Below are positions 24,560-33,542 of a DNA stretch of 64,000 nucleotides, piece after piece (the stretch's first letter is position 1; each line of letters begins with the position of its first letter). The stretch is from contig NZ_CP041767.1 of assembly GCF_022026395.1 (NCBI RefSeq), positions 5,810,001 through 5,874,000 of the forward strand. Direction: 5' to 3'. Below the pieces are notes generated by a model, which worked only from the letters and a program-made list of their open reading frames with translations, was not told where the DNA came from and did no database searches. A program made the position numbers and the translations under genes. Origin of the DNA: Brevibacillus brevis (GTDB lineage: Bacteria > Bacillota > Bacilli > Brevibacillales > Brevibacillaceae).

Positions 24560-26661
24560 TTCGTTCTCTCCAATCCTATCTTTTTGAGGCAAAACGCATA
24601 CATTTTGCCCGCTATATAATCAGCAATTTGCTGTGTTTCTCCTGTTTTCAAAACCGCTTGCATTTCTTCTTCAATCAAAAGGGAGCTGATCTCGCTGAGT
24701 ACTTCCAGCCCTTCCTTCGGTACTTCTTTCGGCCCCAAAAGTAGCAGAAGCATGTCAATGGAGATGACTTCTTCATCCATCGAGCGAAGAAGCACAGGCT
24801 CTCGTAATTGGTGAAACGTAAAAGACGCCTTGTTCACCGCTTCATTTCTTCCGTGAAAAAGGGCCAGGGAAGTTCCCGGAATCCCCAAACCGCCGAGCTT
24901 TTCCCGCTCGATCAACTGCTTGACGACCGGATCGACCTCTTCAATCGTTCCACGCTCTTTCAGCCCCTTGCTGATTTGGCTCAAAAGCTGGGCGATGTCC
25001 TGATCACGGTTATCCCATCTCATTCCCCATAGCCCCTCGTATAGCTCATTGGCATACGCAGCGTAGTATTGCATGGCTCTTAGTTGTTCGACGGACTGCT
25101 GTCCTGCGGGAACCAGCTGACTTTTCTCCTGATGGGATTGCTTCTGACTCGTCGTATGCAATTGATATTTAATTTTTTGGATGTCGTCTGGCGGAAGCAA
25201 CGGGCTGACCACGACATATTCCGCTGGATCGAGCGACAATGGAAGGGTGGAAATAATCAAGTCATAATCCGTTGCCGGAACCTCTTCCAGATCAAACATG
25301 GACAGATTTTTCAAGCTGACGATCTCCGGTATTTCTTTTTTGATGCGCGTAGCCAAAATCTTGGAGGAGCCGATCCCGCTGGAGCATACTACCAATGCCC
25401 GGTACCACTGCTGCTCCTGGCGCGTTCTCTCTAATGCCGCACCAAGATGCATCACCAGGTACCCGATCTCTTCATCTGGAACCTGCAGCTCTGGTAAAAC
25501 TGTATGAACCGCTTCACTTGTTACGGTAAACAGCTCTGGATAGTTTTGCTTGATCTGCTCGAGAATCGGATTGCGAATCTCCATCTTCCGCTGCAATCGG
25601 TATAAGGCTGGCTCCAAATGCGTCAACAGACCATGGAACAGCGAGGCGTCATTGCCAAGCGGAATGTTCAGGCGTTCTTCGCAGGCTTGAATGAAGCGTT
25701 TCGTAATGACCATGAGCTCCGTATTTTCCGTCCATACCTGGTCATCCGGAGAATGCCGCAGCTTGGCACCCCGCAAGTGCATCGTAATATAGCCGATCTC
25801 ATCCGCTGGGATTTCCATTTGGAAGATTTGCTTCAGGCGCTCCATGATGTTGCTGGCTATTTCGTACTCGGGTGTTCCAAGCAATTCACTGAGGGTTTTC
25901 TCGTCAAAATGAATGCCTTCCCCTTTTTCAATCCGTTCCATGGCCAATGCCAGATGTGTGACTAATCCGAGATAAGCGCTGTCTGCCAAAGGATAGGGAA
26001 GCTCCTCGTCCAGATGGCTCAGTGCATTCTCGACCTTGATCAGCTTTTCCCGGTCAATCAAACCAAGCAGCCGTTCCGATATCGAGTCGATGTCTCGGAG
26101 TGCCTTGTTTTGAATATTTTCTTTGATAATCCCAATTAGCTCGTGATCGTCCAGATGCTCGGCAATCAGTCTGCTTATAGCCCGCCGCTTGGACGATTCT
26201 GTACCTTGCAGCTCTACGCCGTACCCTCTTTTTCGCAAGAGTGACAGATCGTAACGAGCAAGCATGGTCTCTAAATCATCCAAATCATGACTGATGGTCG
26301 CTGTCGTCACTTTCAAATCGATCGCCAGCGAAATCAGCTTGACTGGCTCCGATGCCTCCAGGAGCACGCACAGGATGATGGCCTTACGTTCCTGCGCGGT
26401 GTATTCCTTCGTCATGTGATGCAGGACAGACATTCTGAGTGCAAGCTTTTGGTCGTCGGTCCCCACCACTTCAAGCCCTGATCCAGTTTTTCTGACTAAC
26501 TCCAGTTCAAATTCATCGAACAAGGAATCCAGCGCATCCAATTCCCTGTGAACGGTACGTCCGCTTACACCGATCTGTTCGGCGATCGAACCAACGGTAA
26601 CTCCTTTTTGTTCCCTCAATAAAATCTCGATAATGGATCGCTGTCGAGAGGATACAAGCAT
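24556..26661 (-). CDS. mtlR: Mannitol operon activator, PRD type
   Basis: 701-aa transcription activator controlled by PTS phosphorylation. Order of domains: DeoR/BglG-like helix-turn-helix (about 1-65 and a second about 80-130), PRD1 (about 185-290), PRD2 (about 295-405, MHLRGAKLRHSP and VMHLGAALERT motifs with phospho-histidines), an EIIB-Gat-like domain with a cysteine (ALVVCSSGIGSSKI, about 418-500), and an EIIA-Mtl-like domain (about 560-701, histidine in LALFHGRNEAVN). This is the architecture of Geobacillus and Bacillus MtlR. It lies between mtlA and mtlF as in Geobacillus. Confidence 0.93.
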   Translation of the reverse strand: MLVSSRQRSIIEILLREQKGVTVGSIAEQIGVSGRTVHRELDALDSLFDEFELELVRKTGSGLEVVGTDDQKLALRMSVLHHMTKEYTAQERKAIILCVLLEASEPVKLISLAIDLKVTTATISHDLDDLETMLARYDLSLLRKRGYGVELQGTESSKRRAISRLIAEHLDDHELIGIIKENIQNKALRDIDSISERLLGLIDREKLIKVENALSHLDEELPYPLADSAYLGLVTHLALAMERIEKGEGIHFDEKTLSELLGTPEYEIASNIMERLKQIFQMEIPADEIGYITMHLRGAKLRHSPDDQVWTENTELMVITKRFIQACEERLNIPLGNDASLFHGLLTHLEPALYRLQRKMEIRNPILEQIKQNYPELFTVTSEAVHTVLPELQVPDEEIGYLVMHLGAALERTRQEQQWYRALVVCSSGIGSSKILATRIKKEIPEIVSLKNLSMFDLEEVPATDYDLIISTLPLSLDPAEYVVVSPLLPPDDIQKIKYQLHTTSQKQSHQEKSQLVPAGQQSVEQLRAMQYYAAYANELYEGLWGMRWDNRDQDIAQLLSQISKGLKERGTIEEVDPVVKQLIEREKLGGLGIPGTSLALFHGRNEAVNKASFTFHQLREPVLLRSMDEEVISIDMLLLLLGPKEVPKEGLEVLSEISSLLIEEEMQAVLKTGETQQIADYIAGKMYAFCLKKIGLERTK

Positions 26662-26695
26662 GTCTTCGTTCCCTCCTTAACGCCAAAGAGGGAAG

Positions 26696-26715
26696 ACGCT
26701 AGCTCTCACTAGCGT
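26696..26715 (-). other. Hairpin between mtlA and mtlR
   Basis: ACGCTAG and CTAGCGT form a perfect 7-bp stem around a 6-nt loop in the 63-nt gap. There is no T-run, so it is more likely an mRNA stability or processing element than a full terminator; it could let mtlA be made at a higher level than mtlR. Confidence 0.6.
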
Positions 26716-26724
26716 TGATTCCCT

Positions 26725-28155
26725 TTACCCCAGGCGTTTGACCAACTTGTCATACTCGGGACTATTCAAGAAATTGTCAATGGAGATATGCTCCGCAGAA
26801 GGCGCTTTGACTTGCGCTCTCTCTGTTAAAGACTTGTGTGTAATGACGATATCAGCGTCACTTGGAATGTCGTTGATCGCTGTATTGATGACCGTAATCT
26901 CGGTCAGGCCCGCATCCTTGAACTTTTTGCGCAAGGACGCCGCGCCCATCGCACTGGAGCCCATACCCGCATCGCAAGAGAAGACAACTTTTTTCACGTC
27001 AGCAGCAGCTACCTCATGCTTCACTGGAGCTTCAACCGCTTCTTGTTCCTGTGCTTTTTTGCCTTTCATCTCCTGCATTTTTTCTGTCGCTTTTTCCAGT
27101 TCATCTTCGTCTGTCTTCGCGCTCATTTTCAAGAGAGCAGACGCGATGAGGAAGGACACGACAGTCGCTGCCAACACACCAGCCAGTACCGGTAGTAACC
27201 CACCACGCGGTGCCATTGCAATCAAGGCGAAAATACTACCCGGAGATGGTGGCGCCACCAATCCTGCGCCAAGCAGCGTGAAGGTAAACACACCAGCCAT
27301 CCCGCCGCCAATGGCAGCCAGAATCAAACGCGGATTCATCAGCACATACGGGAAGTAAATTTCGTGGATACCCCCAAAGAAGTGAATGATGACAGCACCC
27401 GGAGCCGATTGCTTTGCACTGCCCCTGCCAGCAAGCCAGTACGCCAACAAAATTCCCAAACCTGGCCCCGGATTGGATTCAAGCAGAAAGAAAACCGATT
27501 GACCCAGCTTCGCGGCTTCATCCAAACCGATCGGGCTCAAAATACCGTGGTTAATCGCATTATTCAGGAACAGGATCTTCGCTGGCTCGATGAAAATGCT
27601 GGCAAGCGGCAGCAATCCTGCACCTACAATGACTTCCACACCCGCTGCAAGCGCCTTGCTCAAGCCCACAACGACAGGCCCAATTGCCTGGAATGCCAAA
27701 AGTGTCAGTAACCCGCCAACAATACCAGCGGAAAAGTTGTTTACTAGCATTTCAAAGCCGGAACGAATTTTTCCTTCGAACAACTGGTCCACTTTTTTCA
27801 TGACCCAGCCGCCCAAAGGACCCATGATCATAGCTCCCAGGAACATCGGGATGTCTGCACCTACGACAACCCCCATCGTAGCGACGGCACCTACGACCCC
27901 GCCTCGAACATCATGGACCATCTTCCCGCCGGTATAACCGATCAGCAGTGGCAGTAAATACGTAATCATCGGCCCAACCAGTTTGGCCAAATTTTCGTTA
28001 GGCAACCAACCTGTCGGGATAAATAAAGCGGTAATCAATCCCCAAGCGATGAAAGCACCGATATTTGGCATAACCATCGCACTCAAAAATCGTCCAAACT
28101 TTTGTACCGAGACTCGGATTCCACCCGAAGCGTTTTTGGTTTCCACACTCTCCAT
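26725..28155 (-). CDS. mtlA: Mannitol-specific PTS enzyme IICB
   Basis: 476-aa mannitol permease. The membrane IIC part (about 15-340) carries the substrate-site motif FFGGIHEIYFPYV and several hydrophobic segments. A Glu/Lys-rich linker (about 345-380) leads to a IIB domain with the phospho-cysteine in VFSCDAGMGSSAMG (about residue 393). No IIA domain is fused; MtlF supplies it. First gene of the mtl-pts operon. Confidence 0.95.
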   Translation of the reverse strand: MESVETKNASGGIRVSVQKFGRFLSAMVMPNIGAFIAWGLITALFIPTGWLPNENLAKLVGPMITYLLPLLIGYTGGKMVHDVRGGVVGAVATMGVVVGADIPMFLGAMIMGPLGGWVMKKVDQLFEGKIRSGFEMLVNNFSAGIVGGLLTLLAFQAIGPVVVGLSKALAAGVEVIVGAGLLPLASIFIEPAKILFLNNAINHGILSPIGLDEAAKLGQSVFFLLESNPGPGLGILLAYWLAGRGSAKQSAPGAVIIHFFGGIHEIYFPYVLMNPRLILAAIGGGMAGVFTFTLLGAGLVAPPSPGSIFALIAMAPRGGLLPVLAGVLAATVVSFLIASALLKMSAKTDEDELEKATEKMQEMKGKKAQEQEAVEAPVKHEVAAADVKKVVFSCDAGMGSSAMGAASLRKKFKDAGLTEITVINTAINDIPSDADIVITHKSLTERAQVKAPSAEHISIDNFLNSPEYDKLVKRLG

Positions 28156-28224
28156 ACTGCACCCTCCTTTACCCCTATTTATGAGATGTTGACATGATTA
28201 AAAAGGTAATGTGTACACCTCAAA

Positions 28225-28240
28225 TATAAAGCGTTTTCAT
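28225..28240 (-). promoter_or_regulatory. Candidate cre site upstream of mtlA
   Basis: Leftward ATGAAAACGCTTTATA matches the CcpA box over its first 13 positions, with two mismatches near the end. A GTGTACAC palindrome lies downstream at 28211-28218 and could be part of an activator site. The promoter itself was not resolved. Confidence 0.5.
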
Positions 28241-28455
28241 AAGGGCTAACAACAAAATCAAAGCGCGAATTTGTCTGACTCATTGTTGCCAAAACTTAAT
28301 TGCCCACAGGAAAAAGACCTCTGCCCTGCTGCAGAAGCCTTTTCCTTACACCTGCATGTACCCATATCCGCCTTCCAATCCCTGCGCGAAAATTCGTGCC
28401 AAAACACCCCTAGTTTGTCTCGGATTCTCCTCACTATTCGCGGGCAGTCAACACG
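28241..28455. other. Gene-free stretch between mtlA promoter and helicase terminator
   Basis: About 215 nt with no supported gene. Short frames here have no ribosome binding site and no recognisable product. Confidence 0.5.
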
Positions 28456-28498
28456 AAAAAAGACCGATGCGCACATGTATGTGCACACCAGTCTTTGC
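28456..28498 (-). terminator. Intrinsic terminator of the DEAD-box helicase gene
   Basis: Leftward AAAGAC and GTCTTT-type arms surround an inner CACAT/ATGTG hairpin, followed by six T. It lies about 20 nt after the helicase stop. Confidence 0.8.
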
Positions 28499-28517
28499 TT
28501 GCAATACCGTTCGATTC

Positions 28518-30035
28518 CTAGCTGCGTGGTGGACGAGATTCGCCACGTGGACGGGAGTCACCGCTGCGTGGACGGGAGTCGCCACTGCGTGGACGAGATT
28601 CGCCGCCGCGAGGACGATATTCGCCATTGCGCGGGCGAGATGGACGCTTTCCACCAAAACCGGAACCCGAACCGAAGCCACCTTTTCCTTTTGGAGGCAG
28701 CTTTTTCTTCCCTACGCGAAGAGGAGCTTCTTCTGTCAGGCGAACAGGTGTTGTATCCGGCTCTTTGGTCAACAGCTTGAGTGCTGCAGATACCAGCGTT
28801 ACAGAATCAACATCCTCCAGCAATTGTTCTGCCAATGTTTTGTAAGCAGACAGATCATCTCTTCCAGACGCTTCCAAGATTTTGTCTACTGTCATTTTTT
28901 GTTGACCTTCCAGAGCTTCTGCCATCGAAGGAACAGCACGACGCTCCATGCGACGCTTGGTTGTACGCTCAATCAGACGCAGATGGTCGATTTCACGGGA
29001 AGTAACAAATGTGATCGCGAGACCCGTTTTACCAGCACGTCCCGTTCTACCGATACGGTGAACGTAGCTTTCGGAGTCTTGTGGAATGTCAAAGTTGAAT
29101 ACGTGTGTAACACCGCTGATATCCAGACCACGGGCTGCTACGTCGGTCGCCACCAATACCTCGATTGTACCTTCCTTGAACTTGCGCAGTACGCTGTCGC
29201 GTTTTGCTTGGTTCAGGTCTCCGTGGATACCTTCTGCTCCATAACCGCGCTTGGTCAGAGCTTCGGACAGCTCATCTACTCTGCGCTTGGTTCTACCGAA
29301 TACGATAGCCAGCTCAGGCGAATGAATATCCAGCAAACGGCACAGCACATCGAACTTTTGTCTTTCTGCCATTTCCATATATTGCTGTTCGATGTTTGGT
29401 ACGGTTACTTCTTTTGCTTTCACTTGAATGATGGTTGGTTCGTTCATGAACTGCTGGGCGATTTCCTGAATCGCTCTCGGCATCGTTGCGGAGAACAGCA
29501 GGGTTTGTCGACTTTCTGGAACCTCTTTCAAGATTTCCTTAATGTCGTCGATGAAACCCATGTTCAGCATTTCATCCGCTTCGTCCAAAACAACTACCTC
29601 GATGGCATCCAGACGAATCGTTCTTCTTCTCATGTGGTCCATGAAACGACCAGGTGTTGCTACGATGATTTGCGGGCGTTTTTTCAACGCCTTGATTTGA
29701 CGCGTGATGTCTTGACCACCGTAGATTGGCAGGGCAGAGATGTTTTTAAATTGGGCAATTTTATTAATCTCTTCTGCAACCTGAACAGCCAGCTCACGAG
29801 TTGGGGTCAATACAACCCCTTGAATATTTCCGCTTGTTTCATCCATGCGTTCAATCAGCGGAATACCAAATGCAGCCGTTTTACCTGTACCAGTTTGTGC
29901 TTGACCAATCAGGTCACGACCTTGCAGTGCTACAGGAACCGTTTGATCCTGAATAGCTGTAGCCTCTTCGAAGCCCATGTTGCTCAACGCTCTAACAATG
30001 GAGTGGTGTAAGCCAAAATCATTAAAAGTCGCCAA
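28518..30035 (-). CDS. DEAD-box RNA helicase, CshA-like
   Basis: 505-aa ATP-dependent RNA helicase. Core motifs in order: Q motif ([13 protein letters not shown]), motif [17 protein letters not shown], motif [11 protein letters not shown], motif III SATMP, and in the second RecA domain [11 protein letters not shown] and [10 protein letters not shown]. The C-terminal tail (about 455-505) is Gly/Arg/Ser-rich with seven-residue repeats (RPRSGDS-like), typical of RNA-binding tails in cold-adapted or ribosome-biogenesis helicases. A leader with its own terminator precedes it. A second helicase of this type is at 47772-49433, so paralogue roles cannot be split by sequence alone. Confidence 0.93.
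   Translation of the reverse strand: MATFNDFGLHHSIVRALSNMGFEEATAIQDQTVPVALQGRDLIGQAQTGTGKTAAFGIPLIERMDETSGNIQGVVLTPTRELAVQVAEEINKIAQFKNISALPIYGGQDITRQIKALKKRPQIIVATPGRFMDHMRRRTIRLDAIEVVVLDEADEMLNMGFIDDIKEILKEVPESRQTLLFSATMPRAIQEIAQQFMNEPTIIQVKAKEVTVPNIEQQYMEMAERQKFDVLCRLLDIHSPELAIVFGRTKRRVDELSEALTKRGYGAEGIHGDLNQAKRDSVLRKFKEGTIEVLVATDVAARGLDISGVTHVFNFDIPQDSESYVHRIGRTGRAGKTGLAITFVTSREIDHLRLIERTTKRRMERRAVPSMAEALEGQQKMTVDKILEASGRDDLSAYKTLAEQLLEDVDSVTLVSAALKLLTKEPDTTPVRLTEEAPLRVGKKKLPPKGKGGFGSGSGFGGKRPSRPRNGEYRPRGGESRPRSGDSRPRSGDSRPRGESRPPRS
28523..28640. repeat. 21-bp tandem repeat inside the helicase C-terminus
   Basis: About five imperfect copies of a 21-bp unit around CGTGGACGGGAGTCGCC encode the repeated Arg-Pro-Arg-Ser-Gly-Asp-Ser tail. 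In-frame copy changes would vary the tail length. Confidence 0.8.
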
Positions 30036-30080
30036 TGAATGTCAGTCTCCTTTATCAATACCTTCATCTATAAAATTCTC

Positions 30081-30125
30081 AAAAAAAAGGGCACTATTCC
30101 TTACGATCCGGAACATGCCCTTTTA
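30081..30125 (-). terminator. Intrinsic terminator in the helicase leader
   Basis: Leftward AAAAGGGC and GCCCTTTT form the outer stem with an inner TTCC/GGAA pair, then eight T in all. It lies between the helicase gene and its only visible upstream promoter, about 45 nt before the ATG, so it may be an attenuator rather than the end of the previous gene, which has its own hairpin at 30251-30272. Confidence 0.75.
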
Positions 30126-30163
30126 TCCCGATTGTACGTAGCGCCCTAAAGAACATAGCTGTA

Positions 30164-30192
30164 ATCGTACCATGCAATGACTGAAAAAGCAA
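30164..30192 (-). promoter_or_regulatory. Possible sigma-A promoter for the helicase leader
   Basis: Leftward -35 TTGCTT (30192-30187) and -10 TACGAT (30169-30164) with 17-bp spacing. Both boxes are imperfect, so this is tentative. Confidence 0.35.
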
Positions 30193-30250
30193 ACAGCTTA
30201 TAGACCCAAATTGTTTGATTTTTTGGTAATGAATCTTGTAAAAATAACAA

Positions 30251-30272
30251 AGCAGCCCAGAATCAGGCTGCT
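30251..30272 (-). terminator. Terminator of the PheC-like gene
   Basis: AGCAGCC and GGCTGCT form a 7-bp stem with an 8-nt loop, followed leftward by a T-rich tract (TTTGTTATTTTT). Confidence 0.75.
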
Positions 30273-30286
30273 CGTCTGTTATCGAA

Positions 30287-31144
30287 TTATTTTACCCATT
30301 TGTTGTAAAGCTCATCAAACTTCCCTTGCAGTTTCATTTCGTCCATCCAAAGATCCAAGTAGTTAGCGAAGATTGTGTCTCCGCGGTGAATCATGTACGC
30401 TTTTTCACTCTTGGTGAATGGGTTGTCAGTCAGAGCGGCATACAGGCGGGAGTCTGCTTTGGAATATACAAGCGCTTCCAGCGTATCTGTGATCATCACA
30501 TCGTACTTACCGCTTGCTACCAGACCAGGAATGTCGAGGTTGTTTTGTTCAACAGTCACAGTTGCTTTTGTCAGGTGCTCACGAACGAATTTTTCGTTGG
30601 TGCCTCCTGGATTCACACCAATGCGCACCTCTGGTTTATTGATGTCTGCTACACTCTTGTACTTGTCCTTGTCTTCTGCACGGATGAGCGGAGCTTTACC
30701 GAACATAATATAAGGATCGCTCATGTGTGCTTTTTTCTGGCGGTCTGTGTTGCGGGTAACGCCTCCGACAGCAATATCGAATTTATTTGCCAACAGATCG
30801 TCCATCAGTGTCGGCCAGGATGTTTGAACAAAACGCGCCTCTACTCCCAGGCTTTTTGCGAATTCTTTCATCGCATCGATATCGTAACCTTCGAATTGGT
30901 TTGTTTTCGGATTCAAATATGTAAACGGTTTGTAGTCACCTGGAGTACCTACGAGGATATAGCCTCTCGCAATGATTTCGTCCAAACGAGACTCAAACTT
31001 TTTCGCTTGCGGTTTTTTAGCAGCTTCAGCAGCTACGGTTTGGACAGGCTTAACCGCTGTTGCGGCAAAAGCACCTGTTCCTGATGTCATGAGCATAGTT
31101 GCAGCGAGTGTGCTCGCCAAGATTGTTTTTGTGAATTTTTTCAT
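30287..31144 (-). CDS. Exported cyclohexadienyl dehydratase-like (PheC-type) periplasmic-binding-fold protein
   Basis: 285-aa protein of the solute-binding-protein fold with a Sec signal peptide (about 1-27, ending GAFA). By first inspection it is an amino-acid-binding protein, but many stretches match cyclohexadienyl dehydratase PheC: SRLDEIIARG, GDYKPFTY, TSWPTLMDDLL, NPGGTNEKF, EKAYMIHRGD. The glutamate used as catalytic acid in PheC is present here (Glu223 in MITDTLEAL). PheC converts prephenate or arogenate to phenylpyruvate or phenylalanine. No ABC permease or ATPase gene is nearby, as would be expected for a transporter component, and no lipobox is seen. A leftover binding function cannot be excluded. 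Confidence 0.7.
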   Translation of the reverse strand: MKKFTKTILASTLAATMLMTSGTGAFAATAVKPVQTVAAEAAKKPQAKKFESRLDEIIARGYILVGTPGDYKPFTYLNPKTNQFEGYDIDAMKEFAKSLGVEARFVQTSWPTLMDDLLANKFDIAVGGVTRNTDRQKKAHMSDPYIMFGKAPLIRAEDKDKYKSVADINKPEVRIGVNPGGTNEKFVREHLTKATVTVEQNNLDIPGLVASGKYDVMITDTLEALVYSKADSRLYAALTDNPFTKSEKAYMIHRGDTIFANYLDLWMDEMKLQGKFDELYNKWVK

Positions 31145-31260
31145 CTGGGTTCTCCTCCTGTTAAACGGTAATGAATTTAGTTAGTAGAAACAAACTCCAT
31201 CATCCCCTAATGGCATCCCCCCTTTCAAAGAAGAGGACTTACAACCTGTAGAGCTGCTTC

Positions 31261-33234
31261 TTATACAGTAAACCTGCCGATTCCTTGTTGTAATTCTTCT
31301 GCCACTGCATTCAAATGCTCGACAGACTGGCCAATTTCCTGGATGGCTTGAAGCTGCTCTTCGGTTGCCTTTGCCACTGTTTGCGCGTCGAGTGAAGCAT
31401 GTTTTGCAATGTTATGCATTTCATCTACAGAAGCACTCACCTGTTGGGAGCCTGCTGACATTTGTTCAGATGCGGCGGATACTTCCAAAATGTGCGCAGC
31501 AACGTTCCGGGAAGATTCCAAAATATGCCCAAAGATTTCGCGAACCTCTTCGACCAATTGGATACCTTGCTGTGCGTTTTGGTTGCCCGCTGTCATGACC
31601 TCTACTGCGTGACGAGTATCCTGTTGGATTTCCCCGATCAGCATCGCGATTTTGGATGCGGATTCCTCGGATTGGTTCGCCAGTTTTTTTACTTCACCGG
31701 CAACTACAGCAAATCCACGTCCATGCTCGCCTGCACGTGCCGCCTCAATCGAAGCGTTCAAGGCAAGCAAATTAATTTGTGAGGTCAATTGACTGATCGT
31801 ATCAAGAATGCCTTCGATTTCTTTGGAGCGATTGTTGAGCTGTTCAATGGCTACTGTCGCCTTCGATGTTCCCTCGCCAATGCTTCCCATCTGGAGAACT
31901 GCCTGCTCTACCACAGCAGTTCCTTGTTCTGCCTGCTCTGTTGCTATCTGGGCAGCCTCAGAAACATGTGCAGACGTCTCCGCGATTTTCACTATGCCTG
32001 CTGCCATGTCAGTCATCGACAATGCGACTTCCTGCGAGCTGGCTGCCTGCGCCTCTGCTCCCTCAGAAATCTGTGCGATAGACAAGCCGATTTGGTTGAT
32101 GTTTTCTGTCGCCTGCTTAATACCTTCAGATACTTCCTGACTAAAACGCTGTACTTGATCAGACGACAGTGATACGTCTTCAATCAAATTTTTCAAGTGC
32201 GATACCGTCTGGTTAAAGTCACGGGACAGAACCGCAATCTCGTCTTTTCCGTCAACCGTTACGGTCTCTTTCAAGTTGCCCTGCGCCACTACATTTACGG
32301 CGTGATTCAGACGCTCAATTGGTTTCACCATGCGTACAGCCAAGAAATAAACGAGGACAACCCCAATTGCCAATACGATGAGGGAAATAACCATCAATCG
32401 AACTGACAGTTGATCGACAGGGGCATGCAGCTCTGCTACAGGTGCAGTGATGTATATACCCCAGTTCAAATTGGTAGGAGCATACGAAGCAAATCGCTCT
32501 GTATTCTCGTAATTATATTGGGCAATTCCATGCTTCCCTTGCTTGATGTCTTCAAAGCCAGTCTGAAGTTCAAGAATACCCATATTGAGAATCGATTCCT
32601 TCAGAATGAACTCGCTGTTCGGATGATAAATAAATGTTCCTGTTTTGCTTACTAAAAAGGCGTAGCCTGATTGACCAAATTTCTCTTCGGACACCTTTTT
32701 TTGGATCTCATTGATAGGAATCGTAGAACCGATATAACCGTATTGACGATTGTCCTTCATCAATGGAACGACAAGGGTCACGATGTTATTCCCTGTGCGC
32801 TTCGAAACAACTGGCTCTGAGACAACAACCTTTCCTTCCCCTTTGCTGGCTTCCTTAATGTGCGGACGATCCGAGATATCAGTCACTTCACCCTTGAAAT
32901 TGATCACATTCTTTCCGCTTAAATCATGCGAAAAGAAGAACGTCTCAAACTCGGGGTTTTTCTTTTGGGCCTCTTGAATGAGTTTCAGGTCATACTCGGC
33001 ATTTTGATCAGCCGACATCAACCCTCCCACTGCTCTTACAATTTCAATTTTTTCTTTAAAGAAACCATCGATACGAATCGAGAGATTGTTAGCTGACAAC
33101 TCAGCTTCTTTGTCCAGACTGTCTGCCAAAAGATTGGAAGCACTCCAATAGCTTGCACCGCAAACCGTACCCAAACTTATCAACAACAGCAGGCACAAAA
33201 CGATAATTAGCTTATTCTTCAAACTATTTTTCAT
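31261..33234 (-). CDS. Methyl-accepting chemotaxis protein
   Basis: 657-aa membrane receptor. Membrane segment one at about 8-30, an extracellular dCache-type sensor (about 35-280: [32 protein letters not shown]), membrane segment two at about 283-305, a HAMP domain ([19 protein letters not shown]), and a long signalling helix hairpin with the conserved tip ([24 protein letters not shown]). It signals to CheA/CheW. Expression is under the c-di-GMP riboswitch at 33308-33402. AAGGG lies before the ATG. The ligand is unknown; dCache domains often bind amino acids. Confidence 0.94.
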   Translation of the reverse strand: MKNSLKNKLIIVLCLLLLISLGTVCGASYWSASNLLADSLDKEAELSANNLSIRIDGFFKEKIEIVRAVGGLMSADQNAEYDLKLIQEAQKKNPEFETFFFSHDLSGKNVINFKGEVTDISDRPHIKEASKGEGKVVVSEPVVSKRTGNNIVTLVVPLMKDNRQYGYIGSTIPINEIQKKVSEEKFGQSGYAFLVSKTGTFIYHPNSEFILKESILNMGILELQTGFEDIKQGKHGIAQYNYENTERFASYAPTNLNWGIYITAPVAELHAPVDQLSVRLMVISLIVLAIGVVLVYFLAVRMVKPIERLNHAVNVVAQGNLKETVTVDGKDEIAVLSRDFNQTVSHLKNLIEDVSLSSDQVQRFSQEVSEGIKQATENINQIGLSIAQISEGAEAQAASSQEVALSMTDMAAGIVKIAETSAHVSEAAQIATEQAEQGTAVVEQAVLQMGSIGEGTSKATVAIEQLNNRSKEIEGILDTISQLTSQINLLALNASIEAARAGEHGRGFAVVAGEVKKLANQSEESASKIAMLIGEIQQDTRHAVEVMTAGNQNAQQGIQLVEEVREIFGHILESSRNVAAHILEVSAASEQMSAGSQQVSASVDEMHNIAKHASLDAQTVAKATEEQLQAIQEIGQSVEHLNAVAEELQQGIGRFTV

Positions 33235-33266
33235 ACCGAATCCCTTCTCCCTTCTCTTTTTTCAAC

Positions 33267-33292
33267 AAAAAAAAGACTGCCCACCGACAGCC
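33267..33292 (-). terminator. Riboswitch-controlled terminator before the chemotaxis receptor
   Basis: Leftward GGCTGTC-GGTG-GGCAGTC forms a compact hairpin followed by eight T. Its 5' arm can instead pair with GACAGCC in the 3' part of the aptamer, so terminator and antiterminator exclude each other. Confidence 0.8.
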
Positions 33293-33307
33293 CATCATGA
33301 CTACGGT

Positions 33308-33402
33308 ATGGCAACCCGGCTGTCCTAGCTGCGAAAGTCACTTGACTCTCGACCTTAGACCCGTGGCTTTGCGTCCCTGCCTTTCAGCAAGTTTGCCTTT
33401 GT
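33308..33402 (-). ncRNA. Cyclic di-GMP-I (GEMM-I) riboswitch aptamer
   Basis: Leftward the segment carries the family's most conserved pieces in order: AAAGGCAAAC, GAAAGGCAGGGACGCAAAGC, CACGGGTCTAAGG, and the closing CAGCCGGGTTGCC. GGCAA and TTGCC at the two ends close stem P1. It lies about 75 nt before the chemotaxis receptor gene with an expression platform in between. This is a close match to known GEMM-I aptamers. Confidence 0.95.
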
Positions 33403-33490
33403 CATTCCTTGTTGTTTTTCAATTAAGTTCACATTTTTTAATCTCACCTTTCTTTTCCCATAACTTTCCGATAATAAACCTCAAAAATAC

Positions 33491-33528
33491 AAAAAAAGCT
33501 GACAACCTTTTACAGTTGTCAGCTTTTT
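33491..33528 (-). terminator. Terminator of the formate-tetrahydrofolate ligase gene
   Basis: AAAGCTGACAA and TTGTCAGCTTT form an 11-bp stem with T-tract on the left, 15 nt after the gene's stop. Confidence 0.92.
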
Positions 33529-33542
33529 GTCAAACTTTTTGA

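Noticed and set aside
28258-28488. Leftward small frame after the helicase terminator
   Set aside because: It includes the terminator hairpin, lacks a ribosome binding site and resembles nothing known.
28356-30011. Rightward 551-codon frame opposite the first helicase
   Set aside because: Exactly covers the helicase gene on the other strand; no independent evidence.
30036-30200. T-box leader upstream of the helicase
   Set aside because: A terminator is present but no T-box sequence or specifier-loop structure was found.
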